DNA from: an uncultured Clostridia bacterium
GTDB lineage: Bacteria; Bacillota; Clostridia; UBA1381
Direction: 5' to 3'
Assembly (NCBI GenBank): GCA_934476075.1
Contig: CAKSNH010000001.1
Coordinates: forward strand, 186,001-250,000
DNA length: 64,000 bases
This document shows, in pieces, positions 52,662-61,491 of this stretch (the stretch's first letter is position 1; each line of letters begins with the position of its first letter). The notes beneath the pieces were generated by a model. That model worked only from the letters and a program-made list of their open reading frames with translations, did no database searches and was not told where the DNA came from. A program made the translations under genes and the position numbers.

Positions 52662-53489
52662 TTACTCTCCTTTTGCCATAGTATCAAAAATCTCATTTAC
52701 ACTGTCAAGCCAGCTGCCGTTAAAATCCTCGATAGCACCGTTGTCGCATAGTTTTGCCAATTCGGCGTCCATCGGAATTTTGCCAAGCACTTTCAAATCA
52801 TATCCGTCCGCAATCTCATCAATATGACTGTCACCGAATATTTTAATCTGCTTATCACAGTCCGGACATTTAACATAGCTCATATTTTCAACCAAACCCA
52901 GAATAGGTATATCCATTGCATTTGCCATATTAACCGCCTTTTCCACAATCATAGACACCAATTCCTGCGGTGACGCAACTATCACTATACCGTCAAGCGG
53001 CAATGACTGGAATACTGTCAAAGGTACGTCGCCTGTTCCCGGCGGCATATCCACAAACATGAAATCCACATCACCCCAAATTACGTCCGACCAAAATTGT
53101 CTTACCGTGCCGGCGATAATCGGACCTCTCCAAATAACAGGGTCTGTTTCATTTTCAAGCAAAAGATTAACCGACATAACGTCAATATCCGTCTTTGTTT
53201 CGCATGGGAACAACCCCATTTCATTATTCATTGCTTTTGTCTTAATGCCAAATATTTTAGGGATTGACGGGCCTGTAATATCAGCGTCCAAAATAGCCGT
53301 GCGATAACCCTTTCTTCTTGCCATAACCGCCATAAGCGAAGTAACCAATGATTTTCCGACTCCGCCTTTACCGCTTACCACACCTATAACCTTTTTAATG
53401 TGCGAAAGCTCGTTTGTCTTTACCAAAAAACTTCTTTCCCCACATTCCTTATTGCAGCTGTTGCAATCATGTGTACAATTTTCACTCAT
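52662..53489 (-). CDS. Mrp/NBP35-type iron-sulfur carrier ATPase
   Basis: 275 residues. Deviant Walker A GVVSGKGGVGKSLVTSLMAV, MSVNLLLENETDPVIWRGP, DMPPGTGDVPLT, and a C-terminal CPDC pair that binds the bridging Fe-S cluster. The extreme N-terminus has four extra cysteines (CTHDCNSCNKEC). It transfers Fe-S clusters to apoproteins. It lies between DUF134 and the NifX-like gene. Confidence 0.92.
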   Translation of the reverse strand: MSENCTHDCNSCNKECGERSFLVKTNELSHIKKVIGVVSGKGGVGKSLVTSLMAVMARRKGYRTAILDADITGPSIPKIFGIKTKAMNNEMGLFPCETKTDIDVMSVNLLLENETDPVIWRGPIIAGTVRQFWSDVIWGDVDFMFVDMPPGTGDVPLTVFQSLPLDGIVIVASPQELVSMIVEKAVNMANAMDIPILGLVENMSYVKCPDCDKQIKIFGDSHIDEIADGYDLKVLGKIPMDAELAKLCDNGAIEDFNGSWLDSVNEIFDTMAKGE

Positions 53490-53864
53490 TTAATAATCAT
53501 TCCTTTCAGTTTCCTGTTTGTCACTATTATATTTATGTTTTTCACACCCACCGCAGCCGCAGAATTGTTCTTTTCCATCACAGAGCACAAAATCTCCGCC
53601 CGAAATACTCAATCCCTTTCCTTCAACCAACGCCGATGCAATTTTTCTTCTTGCATTATTGTAAATCTGCTGCACCGTAGTTCTTGCCACGTTCATGTAT
53701 TTACCGCATTCCTCCTGGGTAAAACCCATATAATCAATCAGACGCACAGTTTCATATTCGTCAACCGTCATAGTTATTATGTCCATACACTTGCGGTTTA
53801 TAGGCTGAAACATATCATTTTTCGGCATACAGCATACTTTTCTCCACTTTTTCGGTCTGGGCAC
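53490..53864 (-). CDS. DUF134-family helix-turn-helix protein
   Basis: 124 residues from a GTG at 53864 (PRPKKWRKVCCMPKN), set by GGGAGGTG 5 bases upstream. It has VDEYETVRLIDYMGFTQEECGKYMNVARTTVQQIYNNARRKIASALVEG, a sigma-70 region-4-like helix-turn-helix, and a Cys-rich tail (CGCGGCEKH). It is a probable regulator of the two Fe-S genes it is transcribed with. Confidence 0.88.
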   Translation of the reverse strand: MPRPKKWRKVCCMPKNDMFQPINRKCMDIITMTVDEYETVRLIDYMGFTQEECGKYMNVARTTVQQIYNNARRKIASALVEGKGLSISGGDFVLCDGKEQFCGCGGCEKHKYNSDKQETERNDY

Positions 53865-53888
53865 TGTAACACCTCCCACATATTAAAA

Positions 53889-53934
53889 TGACATATGCCA
53901 TAAACAGTTTACCACTATAAATAGCATATGTCAA
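53889..53934 (-). promoter_or_regulatory. DUF134 promoter flanked by a 10-bp inverted repeat
   Basis: Minus strand: TTGACA (53934-53929), 17 bases and TAAACT (53911-53906). TGACATATGC (53889-53898) and GCATATGTCA (53924-53933) are perfect inverted copies, one on the -35 and one after the start site. It is either a paired operator, perhaps for the DUF134 regulator, or a long-loop terminator for the HAD gene ending at 53938. Confidence 0.6.
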
Positions 53935-53937
53935 TAA

Positions 53938-54573
53938 CTATTTTTCATTTATTATTATATTCGCCAATTCCGCCAATGTATCAACCACATATTCGGGATG
54001 ATATTCTTTCAGTGCGTCAAACGTGGTGGAATAAGTAACCGCCGCAAGCTTAGTCCCCGCTCCTTTTCCGCACTGCAAGTCAAACACGCTGTCCCCAACC
54101 ATTACACTCTCGCTCGGCTTAACTCCAAGCCTTTCGCAGGCGACCAATACAGGCGTCGGGTCGGGCTTGTGCTTATCAGTATCCGCCGGAGTAATCAGCA
54201 CATCAAAGCAATCCTCCAACCCCAATAATTTTATACCTCGCTTCAATGTGACTTCTCTTTTTGACGTAACAACCGCCAATTTATAGCCATTTTCATGGAG
54301 TATTCTTACTCCCTCCGCCGCTCCGTCAAAAAATTTAACAAGCCTGTCATGATTTTTTTCGTTATACTCACGGTACACTCTGTAAATTTCGTCCTGCTTA
54401 TCACCATACTTTGCCAAACTGCTGTATAGCGGTTTTCCGTACATATCATGTATTTCTTCATCAGTAACATCTCTGCCGAGAACCTGTCTGAATGCGTAGC
54501 CGTACGACTCAAAAATCAAATCATTGGTATTCATCAGCGTACCGTCAAAATCAAATAAAACTGCCTTAATCAT
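53938..54573 (-). CDS. HAD-family phosphatase (PpaX/Gph-like)
   Basis: 211 residues. Motif I DFDGTLMNTND, motif II VVTSKRE, motif III HKPDPTPV and motif IV VGDSVFDLQCGKGAG. The pattern fits pyrophosphatase PpaX or phosphoglycolate phosphatase; the substrate is not determinable. It overlaps cca by 4 bases and ends the operon. Confidence 0.85.
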   Translation of the reverse strand: MIKAVLFDFDGTLMNTNDLIFESYGYAFRQVLGRDVTDEEIHDMYGKPLYSSLAKYGDKQDEIYRVYREYNEKNHDRLVKFFDGAAEGVRILHENGYKLAVVTSKREVTLKRGIKLLGLEDCFDVLITPADTDKHKPDPTPVLVACERLGVKPSESVMVGDSVFDLQCGKGAGTKLAAVTYSTTFDALKEYHPEYVVDTLAELANIIINEK

Positions 54574-55886
54574 CTGCCAAATCCCTTTTTTCTTCTTAAC
54601 AATTTTGCTTTTTTCAATAAATAATCTCTGTTATTATATTCGGGAGTTACAATAACGTCCTCCAATAAAATACGCAGCACATCTGCCACTTCACGTCCCG
54701 TTTTGAACCCCAATTTCATCAAATCCCTGTTTGTGACCGCAAGACCGTTCACCGAATACGGCTGATGTTCCGCCAGCACTTTTTTAAATATGCTCCGCAC
54801 ACTGTTAATTCTAGCTAATTTTTCATCTATGTATATCGGATTTTTCGCCCTGCTGTCTGCCTCCTGAACCGTCATCAGTTTTTCAAACAGTTCCTCGCCG
54901 ACTTTTGCCATCATACGTTTTACCGACGGCACGGACGCATCAATCCGCACATCATGATTTTCCACCAATACCGATATATTCTGTATGGTTTCACTGTCAA
55001 AGTGCAGACGGTGCAATACATCATTTGCTATTTTCTGACTTTCCTTGTGATGCCCGTAAAAATGTATAACCCCGTTTGCGTCGGTACTCGAACAATTCGG
55101 CTTGCCAATATCATGCAACAGCACCGCCCAGCGTACCGTCAAATCTCTCGGCAAATTTTCCAATGCTTTCATAATGTGCATACCGACATCATATATATGA
55201 TATTTATTTCGCTGCGGTTCTCCGAAGCATATATCCAATTCGGGAATAATATATTTCAGCAATCCCAACTCGTGCATTAACACAATTCGTTCGGGATTGT
55301 CCGACATTAAAATCCTGTCAAGCTCCTCACGCACAGCCTCGACTTTAATTTTTCTGACCAACGGTGCACATTTTTTCATCGCCTTTTTTGTATTTTCCTC
55401 AATATCAAACCCAAACACAACCGCAAACCGCACCGCTCTGAGCATACATATGGGTTCATTTTTAAATTTTTCCTCCGAATTGCCCACACAGCGGATAAAT
55501 TTGTTTTTCAAGTCCTCCGCTCCGCCGAAATAGTCACGCAGACCACGCACATGGCTGTATGCCATAGAATTTATTGTAAAATCGAATTTTGAAAAATCCG
55601 TCTTTTTGTTGTAGCTTTTATCCGGAAGTCTTTCAAAAGAACTCACTTTATAGCTTGTCCCGTCAATAATAACGTTTATTGTACCATTTTGCGGATTATA
55701 GTTTACCGTCCTTTGAAACAATAATTTTACCTGTTCGGGAGCAGCACTCGTCACAATATCAAACTCATGCGGACATACATTCATCATCAGGTCACGAACC
55801 GTTTCGCCCACAACATAAGTTTCAAACTTAGCCATTTCCAGACGTTCGATAATCCGCACCGCTCCGCCGTCAATATTCAACTGCAC
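54570..55886 (-). CDS. cca: CCA tRNA nucleotidyltransferase with HD domain
   Basis: 438 residues. Nucleotidyltransferase head (FETYVVGETVRDLMM and the DxD-like EFDIVTSA), RNA-binding neck with FTINSMAYS and IRCVGNSEEKF, and an HD domain (RWAVLLHDIGKP, HHKESQKIA). It repairs or adds the 3' CCA of tRNAs. The canonical VGG(C)VRD is VGETVRD here. It lies 15 bases after prmC. Confidence 0.92.
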   Translation of the reverse strand: MQLNIDGGAVRIIERLEMAKFETYVVGETVRDLMMNVCPHEFDIVTSAAPEQVKLLFQRTVNYNPQNGTINVIIDGTSYKVSSFERLPDKSYNKKTDFSKFDFTINSMAYSHVRGLRDYFGGAEDLKNKFIRCVGNSEEKFKNEPICMLRAVRFAVVFGFDIEENTKKAMKKCAPLVRKIKVEAVREELDRILMSDNPERIVLMHELGLLKYIIPELDICFGEPQRNKYHIYDVGMHIMKALENLPRDLTVRWAVLLHDIGKPNCSSTDANGVIHFYGHHKESQKIANDVLHRLHFDSETIQNISVLVENHDVRIDASVPSVKRMMAKVGEELFEKLMTVQEADSRAKNPIYIDEKLARINSVRSIFKKVLAEHQPYSVNGLAVTNRDLMKLGFKTGREVADVLRILLEDVIVTPEYNNRDYLLKKAKLLRRKKGFGR

Positions 55887-55901
55887 CTTATCCCCCCTAC
55901 G

Positions 55902-56738
55902 TTATCTTTTCTTTCCTGCCACAACCCGTGCAATCCCGCACAAATCGTTTATTATTTCAATATCAACAAAATCCTTTTCCATAAGTCTTGCAACCGCTCC
56001 CGACTGCGTATGCCCCACTTCAAAAGCCAACATACCGTTCTCATTCAGAGCAAACGGAGCAATATCTATAATGTGCCGGTAAAAATCAAGTCCGTCCGCT
56101 CCGCCGTCCAAAGCCAAATGCGGTTCAAAATCACGCACATTTTTGTCCAAAGTCGGTATAACATCGGTTTCAATATACGGCGGATTTGATACTATCAAGT
56201 CATATCTGCCGAAAACCCTGTCCTTCATAATGTCGCATTTCACATATACAATTCTGTCGTCAACACCGTTGTTTTCCGCATTTTCCTTTGCTATTTTCAA
56301 AGCCTTTTCGCTCACGTCAACCGCTCTTATATACGCACGCTTATTATAAACTGCCAAGCTTATGCCTATACACCCTGAGCCTGTCCCGATATCCAGTGCC
56401 GACACACCTTTATTCTTATATTTTTCAATGATATATTCCACCAAAGTTTCCGTGTCCGCTCTCGGAATAAGTACATCGGGGGTCACCTTAAACGACAGCG
56501 ACATAAATTCCTGATTGCCTAAAATATATTGTATCGGCTCACCGTCCGCACAGCGTTTTGCGATATTTAAAATCTTTTCTTCGCTTTCTCTGTCCACCTC
56601 ATTATTCTTGCCTATAACTATATCCAAAGGCTCTAAATCAAGCACTTCACGCACAATCAAATGTGCCTCAAATATTGCATTGTCGGAGCTTTCTCTCAGC
56701 ATATCCGTAACTTTTTTAATAATCTCTCTTATTACCAT
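55902..56738 (-). CDS. prmC: Release-factor glutamine methyltransferase PrmC
   Basis: 278 residues. N-terminal helical domain; SAM site ALDIGTGSGCIGISLAVY; catalytic VSNPPYIETD. It methylates the GGQ glutamine of RF1 and RF2. prfA is not next to it, unlike in many bacteria; DUF1385 is, which is a Firmicutes arrangement. It overlaps the DUF1385 gene by 7 bases. Confidence 0.94.
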   Translation of the reverse strand: MVIREIIKKVTDMLRESSDNAIFEAHLIVREVLDLEPLDIVIGKNNEVDRESEEKILNIAKRCADGEPIQYILGNQEFMSLSFKVTPDVLIPRADTETLVEYIIEKYKNKGVSALDIGTGSGCIGISLAVYNKRAYIRAVDVSEKALKIAKENAENNGVDDRIVYVKCDIMKDRVFGRYDLIVSNPPYIETDVIPTLDKNVRDFEPHLALDGGADGLDFYRHIIDIAPFALNENGMLAFEVGHTQSGAVARLMEKDFVDIEIINDLCGIARVVAGKKR

Positions 56739-57715
56739 TTGTCGTCCTCTTTATTCTCAGGTATAACACTTAAAATTGATTGTATAGCTACTTCTATTTG
56801 TGAATCGTCCGGCTCTCTTGTTGTCAGTCTTTGCAGCCACAAACCCGGTTTTGTAAGCAATTTTACGATTTTGTTATTGCTTCTTCCGGCAATTTTGATA
56901 ATTTCATATGACAATCCGGCAACAACAGGCAATAATGCCAAACGCATCAATACTCTCATAAATATTCCCGTTCTTGGCAATAACGAGAACAGAATTATAC
57001 TTACAATCATAACAAAAAGCAAAAAGCTTGTACCGCACCTTGGGTGAAATCTTGTATGTTTTTTGACATTTTCCACTGTCAGTTCCTCACCGCTTTCATA
57101 GCACGCAATACTTTTATGCTCCGCACCATGATATTCAAACACACGCTTAATATCCTTCATATTTGCCACCAATGCAAGGTATGTAAGGAAAATCACCATA
57201 CGCACAATACCCTCGGTAACGCTCGTAAATGTGCGTGTCGCCGCAAATTTAGCCAATGCCCCCGCTGACGGAATAATTGAAAACAACGCCTCCAAACCTC
57301 TTGTAATCAGTGTAGGCAGCAATATAAAAAGTCCCACACTCATAACAAGCGAAATGATAAGCGACACATAAATCACAATATCCTTTATCTTATCGCCGAA
57401 CTTGTCTTCAAGCCATTTGTCAAATTTGCTTTCGGTTTCGGCTTCTTCATCGTCCTCAATCTCAATAAATTCCGCCGAGAACATAAGTGCTTTTATACCG
57501 ATATACATACTTTCAAAAAAGTTTACACAGCCACGCACTATCGGTAATCTGCAAAACCAATTTTTCTTTTTTGTACCGTTTTCGTTGGTTTCGACCACAA
57601 TTTCGCCGTCACTCTTTCTGACCGCCATAGCCGTTTTGTGCGGGCCACGCATCATAACGCCTTCGATAATCGCCTGACCGCCTATTGATGTAATATGTTC
57701 TTTATTTTCTGCCAT
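56732..57715 (-). CDS. DUF1385 (YqhQ-like) membrane protein
   Basis: 327 residues. SIGGQAIIEGVMMRGPHKTAMAVR at the start and HGAEHKSIACYESGEELTVENVKKHTRFHPRCGTSFLLF in the middle are the family signatures, with four or five membrane helices. Function unknown; the His/Glu/Cys residues suggest metal binding or catalysis. It is in an operon with prmC and cca. Confidence 0.9.
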   Translation of the reverse strand: MAENKEHITSIGGQAIIEGVMMRGPHKTAMAVRKSDGEIVVETNENGTKKKNWFCRLPIVRGCVNFFESMYIGIKALMFSAEFIEIEDDEEAETESKFDKWLEDKFGDKIKDIVIYVSLIISLVMSVGLFILLPTLITRGLEALFSIIPSAGALAKFAATRTFTSVTEGIVRMVIFLTYLALVANMKDIKRVFEYHGAEHKSIACYESGEELTVENVKKHTRFHPRCGTSFLLFVMIVSIILFSLLPRTGIFMRVLMRLALLPVVAGLSYEIIKIAGRSNNKIVKLLTKPGLWLQRLTTREPDDSQIEVAIQSILSVIPENKEDDKW

Positions 57716-57741
57716 AATATTTATATGTCCTTTCTTGACAA

Positions 57742-58260
57742 TTATTTTCTTTTTCTTATTCTTTTTGAAATATACTTCCTATATAACGCTATATTTTGCG
57801 TAACTGCCCTGTCGAACAATAAAAATGTCACTTCAAGCAATCCTGCCATAACATATATCGGTGAGTCCATAATTTCATTCGCCGGTATAAACAGTCTTGC
57901 TATTGCATACACCGCCAGCATTGCCAAGCTGAACGAACCCACCTTTAAAATTAATTCAATCCATATTTTGTTAATTCTTTCTATATATAATTTAAGCACG
58001 GGATAATATCCGAAATATAACGCATACGGCAGCAATATCATTTTGTTCGGCATAAATATAAATCCGAGCAATCCCACCACAATTCCGCTTATCAGTCCCC
58101 ACCTCGGGCCGCACTCATCAACCGTAACGCAAAGAATTAATATTGAAATCGCAAACGCCACAAGCGAAAAATTTGCAAGTATTGCCGAAAAATACAGTGC
58201 AATAAACGATAATACCGATATAATCGAACAAAATACCAAATCGTATGTCTTATTTCTCAT
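57742..58260 (-). CDS. Integral membrane protein, 172 aa, unknown
   Basis: Five to six membrane helices (LVFCSIISVLSFIALYFSAI; FAISILILCVTV; WGLISGIVVGLLGFIF) and a very basic end (KYISKRIRKRK). The ECGPRWGLISGIVVGLLGFI segment resembles ECF-transporter S components or related small membrane proteins, but I cannot assign it. It lies between the DUF1385 and J-domain genes in the same operon. Confidence 0.75.
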   Translation of the reverse strand: MRNKTYDLVFCSIISVLSFIALYFSAILANFSLVAFAISILILCVTVDECGPRWGLISGIVVGLLGFIFMPNKMILLPYALYFGYYPVLKLYIERINKIWIELILKVGSFSLAMLAVYAIARLFIPANEIMDSPIYVMAGLLEVTFLLFDRAVTQNIALYRKYISKRIRKRK

Positions 58261-58279
58261 AATGCACTCCTATCCTTTG

Positions 58280-58921
58280 TCAGCAGCAGGTAATCAAATC
58301 TCCGCCCATACATTCACAGCAGCAGTCCGCACACATAAGCTGAGTACAGCAGTTGCAGCACTCCGTACTTCCTCCCCCTGTTGTATAAGTCTGTCTGTAT
58401 TGATTGCCGGCATTTCTGTAATTTGCATAAGCCGCACTGTATTCCATATTGTTCGGCTCCATATTAACCGCCGTCTGAAAATAGCTTGCCGCTTTGTCAT
58501 GCCAGCCACGTCTGTTATATATAACACCCATAAGATAGCTCCATTCGGCGGTGCGAGGCAGCATATTAAGCATTTGTTCCGCATCATTGAGCCTGTTCTG
58601 CATAATTAGTGCACGCACCGTCTGAAAGTTCGCCTGTGCATTATTTGCCGAACGGTTTGACGATGTGTTCTGCTGTCTTTGACTGCCGGTTCCGGCTGTT
58701 CCTGCCGAACCGCTTGTTCTTCCGCCGTATGAACCCGCTCTGCCGCTTTCAATCATCTCATACGCTTCGTTTATCTGTTTTAGCTTTTCACTCGCCAAAT
58801 CCGCAAGCGGATTATTGACATATCTGTCGGGATGATATTTTTTCACCAAATCACGATATGCTTTCTTTATAGTATCCATGTCTGCGTCTTCGCTGACACC
58901 CAAAACCTCATATGGATTCAT
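58280..58921 (-). CDS. J-domain (DnaJ-like) protein with TPR-like middle and cysteine-rich tail
   Basis: 213 residues. J domain MNPYEVLGVSEDADMDTIKKAYRDLVKKYHPDR with the HPD motif, a Gly/Ser/Ala-rich linker, a helical repeat (RALIMQNRLNDAEQMLNML; SYLMGVIYNRRGWHDKAASYFQTAV) and a tail with 11 cysteines in about 26 residues (ECCNCC...ADCCCECMGGDLITCC). The J domain should recruit DnaK; the tail is probably metal-binding. The start overlaps the DUF5685 gene by 14 bases. Confidence 0.88.
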   Translation of the reverse strand: MNPYEVLGVSEDADMDTIKKAYRDLVKKYHPDRYVNNPLADLASEKLKQINEAYEMIESGRAGSYGGRTSGSAGTAGTGSQRQQNTSSNRSANNAQANFQTVRALIMQNRLNDAEQMLNMLPRTAEWSYLMGVIYNRRGWHDKAASYFQTAVNMEPNNMEYSAAYANYRNAGNQYRQTYTTGGGSTECCNCCTQLMCADCCCECMGGDLITCC

Positions 58922-59789
58922 TTATTTCCTCCTTAGTTTTTCCCATTATATAATCCTGTTTTGACTTTAATCCTATATAAATTATGTTGCGTAATATGTC
59001 ATTATTCCTGTACACCGTCAAAAGTTCATATGCCGACGCAACGCTTGCAAGCGTATAATCCATGCTCATTTGTATCTTTTCGGCAATATCTTTTTTAACC
59101 TCTGTACAATTTTCTTCATTAATATTATATTTTATTACAAACGGATTATAATTCTTCTTTTTAACATCTTTTTCAATATCGTTATATGCGTCTATAATAT
59201 ATATCCATCTTCCCGTATTGTACCCAAGCCATTCCAACGTACGGCGGGTATTTTCATCTTCGATAAAATCGGGCGTAAATAATATTTTAAGAATATTTGC
59301 AAAGCAATCCGCCGTCATATCTATATCGGAACAATTTTCCTTTTCAAGTGCAGTTAATTTTCGCAGCAAGTTCAAAATATCGTCATAAATATTTTTATAT
59401 CTGCGTTTCACCTTCCGCACCGCCGTATAATATGCCGCCATGTCGAATAACGCTTTTATACTTCTGTCGTCCTGCCAATCGTCGTATAACTTCAAATATG
59501 CAAGTATCACGCTCATATCCGCCGCATAATCAATCGCTCTGCTATTGTGTATTTCGCCATGCTTATGCAGAATATGTGCCGCACATCTTTTTTGAAATAT
59601 GCAGACCTTTTCCTTATCAACAGCGGATAGCACCAATGCCAAAAACGTCATGTCATAGCTCAGTCCCAGTCTTGCAATCTCCGAGCCACGCTTTCCTATC
59701 GCTTTGCACAAACCGCAGTAATGTGCACGAAACAGGTTATAATCTTTTATTTTCAGTTCATCTTTACATATGTTTACATATCCAAACAT
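58908..59789 (-). CDS. DUF5685-family protein
   Basis: 293 residues from the ATG at 59789 (MFGYVNICKDELKIKDYNLFRAHYCGLCKAIG), chosen for AAAGGAA upstream; an in-frame ATG at 59828 is less likely. Conserved points are HYCGLC, LSYDMTFLALVL, KRCAAHILHKH, DYAADMSVILAYLKLYDDW and NYNPFVI. Helical throughout; Cys and His spacing suggests metal binding. Function unknown. In many Clostridia it pairs with this type of J-domain protein, as here. Confidence 0.82.
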   Translation of the reverse strand: MFGYVNICKDELKIKDYNLFRAHYCGLCKAIGKRGSEIARLGLSYDMTFLALVLSAVDKEKVCIFQKRCAAHILHKHGEIHNSRAIDYAADMSVILAYLKLYDDWQDDRSIKALFDMAAYYTAVRKVKRRYKNIYDDILNLLRKLTALEKENCSDIDMTADCFANILKILFTPDFIEDENTRRTLEWLGYNTGRWIYIIDAYNDIEKDVKKKNYNPFVIKYNINEENCTEVKKDIAEKIQMSMDYTLASVASAYELLTVYRNNDILRNIIYIGLKSKQDYIMGKTKEEINESI

Positions 59790-59833
59790 TCCTGTTCCTT
59801 TCCGACTGTAATATTTTTTTGTACGCACGTTTA

Positions 59834-59862
59834 ATTATAACCTATTGTTCAAATAATTTCAA
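59834..59862 (-). promoter_or_regulatory. Promoter of the DUF5685-to-HAD operon
   Basis: TTGAAA, 17 bases and TATAAT on the minus strand, about 45 bases before the start codon. The seven genes downstream (to 53938) are tightly spaced with several overlaps and no internal terminator. Confidence 0.75.
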
Positions 59863-60029
59863 CTGCCAACCGCTATAATCCACTAAAAATTTGCTTTTTG
59901 TTCACATTCTGACCACATATCCTCTGCAATTTCACATAAATAACACACAAATGACATATACTTTATATATATATTTTATGTCAAACTGAACAAGAAAATT
60001 AATTTTATATAAATTTTTAGCAATTTCAC

Positions 60030-60058
60030 TTGCTTTTTTTGAAAAAAGGTAGTAGAAT
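60030..60058 (+). promoter_or_regulatory. Promoter of the glycosyltransferase gene
   Basis: TTGCTT, 17 bases and TAGAAT, 53 bases before the ATG. The 167 bases further left to the divergent promoter are AT-rich and hold no gene I can see. Confidence 0.55.
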
Positions 60059-60111
60059 GTAGCAAGAAAACTTGATAATAATTAGAAATTATGCAAAGGG
60101 GCAGTGTTACA

Positions 60112-61380
60112 ATGGAAAATCCAGTAATGACAATTTTGAGTATCATCTTACAAGCATTCTCATTGTCAATCGGACTTTATTACTTATTCATAGGTATATT
60201 CGGTTTTATACCTAAACGTGAAACTAATGAACCTGTGTCGGATAAGTACAATAAATTTGCACTTATCATTTCCGCACATAATGAAGAAATGGTTATTGCT
60301 AACATGGTTGAGTCATTGAAACAGCTTGACTATCCGAAAGAATATTACGATATTTTCATTATTGCCGATAACTGTACAGATAACACCGCCGCTATTGCTC
60401 GTGATGCCGGTGCTATCGTTTATGAACGTTTTAATGAAGAAAAACGTGGTAAAGGTCATGCACTTGAATGGATGTTTGCAAAACTTTACGAAATGGACGA
60501 ACAATATGACTATATTTCAATTTTTGATGCCGACAACTTGGTATCAAAGAATTATCTTCAAGCCATGAACAGACAGGCAAACAAGGGTTACAAAGTTGTT
60601 CAGGGTTATGTTGACAGTAAAAATCCGTTCGACTCATGGATTACAAGCTCTTATTCATTCAGTTTCTGGTGTGTAAACAGAATATTCCAGCTGCCAAGAT
60701 ACAGATTGGGTCTGTGTTGTCAGCTTAGCGGTACAGGATTTATCATCGCCGTTGACACTCTAAAAGAACTTGGCTGGGGTGCTACCTGTCTTACAGAGGA
60801 CATGGAATTCACTATGAAACTTGCTCTAAACAACCAAAAGGTTGCATGGGCACATGATGCCGTTATTTACGACGAAAAGCCTTTGACATTAAAACAGTCA
60901 TGGCGTCAAAGAAAACGTTGGATGCAGGGTCATGCTGACGTTGCCACAAGATTTTTCGGTAAATTGATAAAGAAAGCAGTTAAAGATAAAGACTGGACAG
61001 CTTTGGACTGTGCGGTATATTTGGTACAGCCGGTCAGAGTTTTGGCAATGGCATTCATCATGTTTATGTCATGGGCACAAACCTTCTACCCTAACGGTGA
61101 CCTTGGATTTATCCAATTATCGTACTTATTCAAATCGCCTGTTATATGGAACATAATCGTTACTTTGCAATTCCTGTACACACCGTTTGTATTGGCATTT
61201 GAACGCAGAGAGTTTACAAAGAAAATGTTTATCAGCTATATAGGTTATATGTTCTATCAATTTACATGGATTCCTATCACAATCCAAGGTATGCTTGACA
61301 GAAAGAAAACCGAATGGTCACATACTCAGCATACACGTCAAATCAGTATTGCTGAATTTGAAAAAATGAATAAAAAATAA
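60112..61380 (+). CDS. Membrane glycosyltransferase family 2 (processive synthase-like)
   Basis: 422 residues from the ATG at 60112, after GGGG. One N-terminal helix (LSIILQAFSLSIGLYYLFIG), the GT-A domain with IADNCTDNTAAIA, FDADNLVS, CQLSGTGFIIA, TEDMEFTMKLA and RQRKRWMQGH (QxxRW), then three C-terminal membrane helices. This is the set of motifs of cellulose/hyaluronan/chitin-synthase-like enzymes that extrude a polymer. An upstream in-frame ATG at 60091 is possible. It is a single-gene unit with its own terminator, so the polymer is unknown. Confidence 0.87.
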   Translation: MENPVMTILSIILQAFSLSIGLYYLFIGIFGFIPKRETNEPVSDKYNKFALIISAHNEEMVIANMVESLKQLDYPKEYYDIFIIADNCTDNTAAIARDAGAIVYERFNEEKRGKGHALEWMFAKLYEMDEQYDYISIFDADNLVSKNYLQAMNRQANKGYKVVQGYVDSKNPFDSWITSSYSFSFWCVNRIFQLPRYRLGLCCQLSGTGFIIAVDTLKELGWGATCLTEDMEFTMKLALNNQKVAWAHDAVIYDEKPLTLKQSWRQRKRWMQGHADVATRFFGKLIKKAVKDKDWTALDCAVYLVQPVRVLAMAFIMFMSWAQTFYPNGDLGFIQLSYLFKSPVIWNIIVTLQFLYTPFVLAFERREFTKKMFISYIGYMFYQFTWIPITIQGMLDRKKTEWSHTQHTRQISIAEFEKMNKK

Positions 61381-61400
61381 TTATAAAATGAATATTTCAG

Positions 61401-61434
61401 CAGAACGTATCCGATTGGTACGTTCTGTTTTTTT
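61401..61434 (+). terminator. Terminator of the glycosyltransferase gene
   Basis: CAGAACGTA and TACGTTCTG pair over 9 bp with a 9-base loop, followed by seven Ts. Confidence 0.88.
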
Positions 61435-61440
61435 CATAAA

Positions 61441-61481
61441 AAATAAGGGTTTGACAATTTATCTTTGCCAAACCCTTATTT
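61441..61481. terminator. Terminator of the GH2 gene
   Basis: AAATAAGGGTTTG and CAAACCCTTATTT form a 13-bp stem just beyond the GH2 stop, with T-rich flanks on the minus strand as well as on the plus strand. Confidence 0.85.
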
Positions 61482-61491
61482 TTCGTTATTA

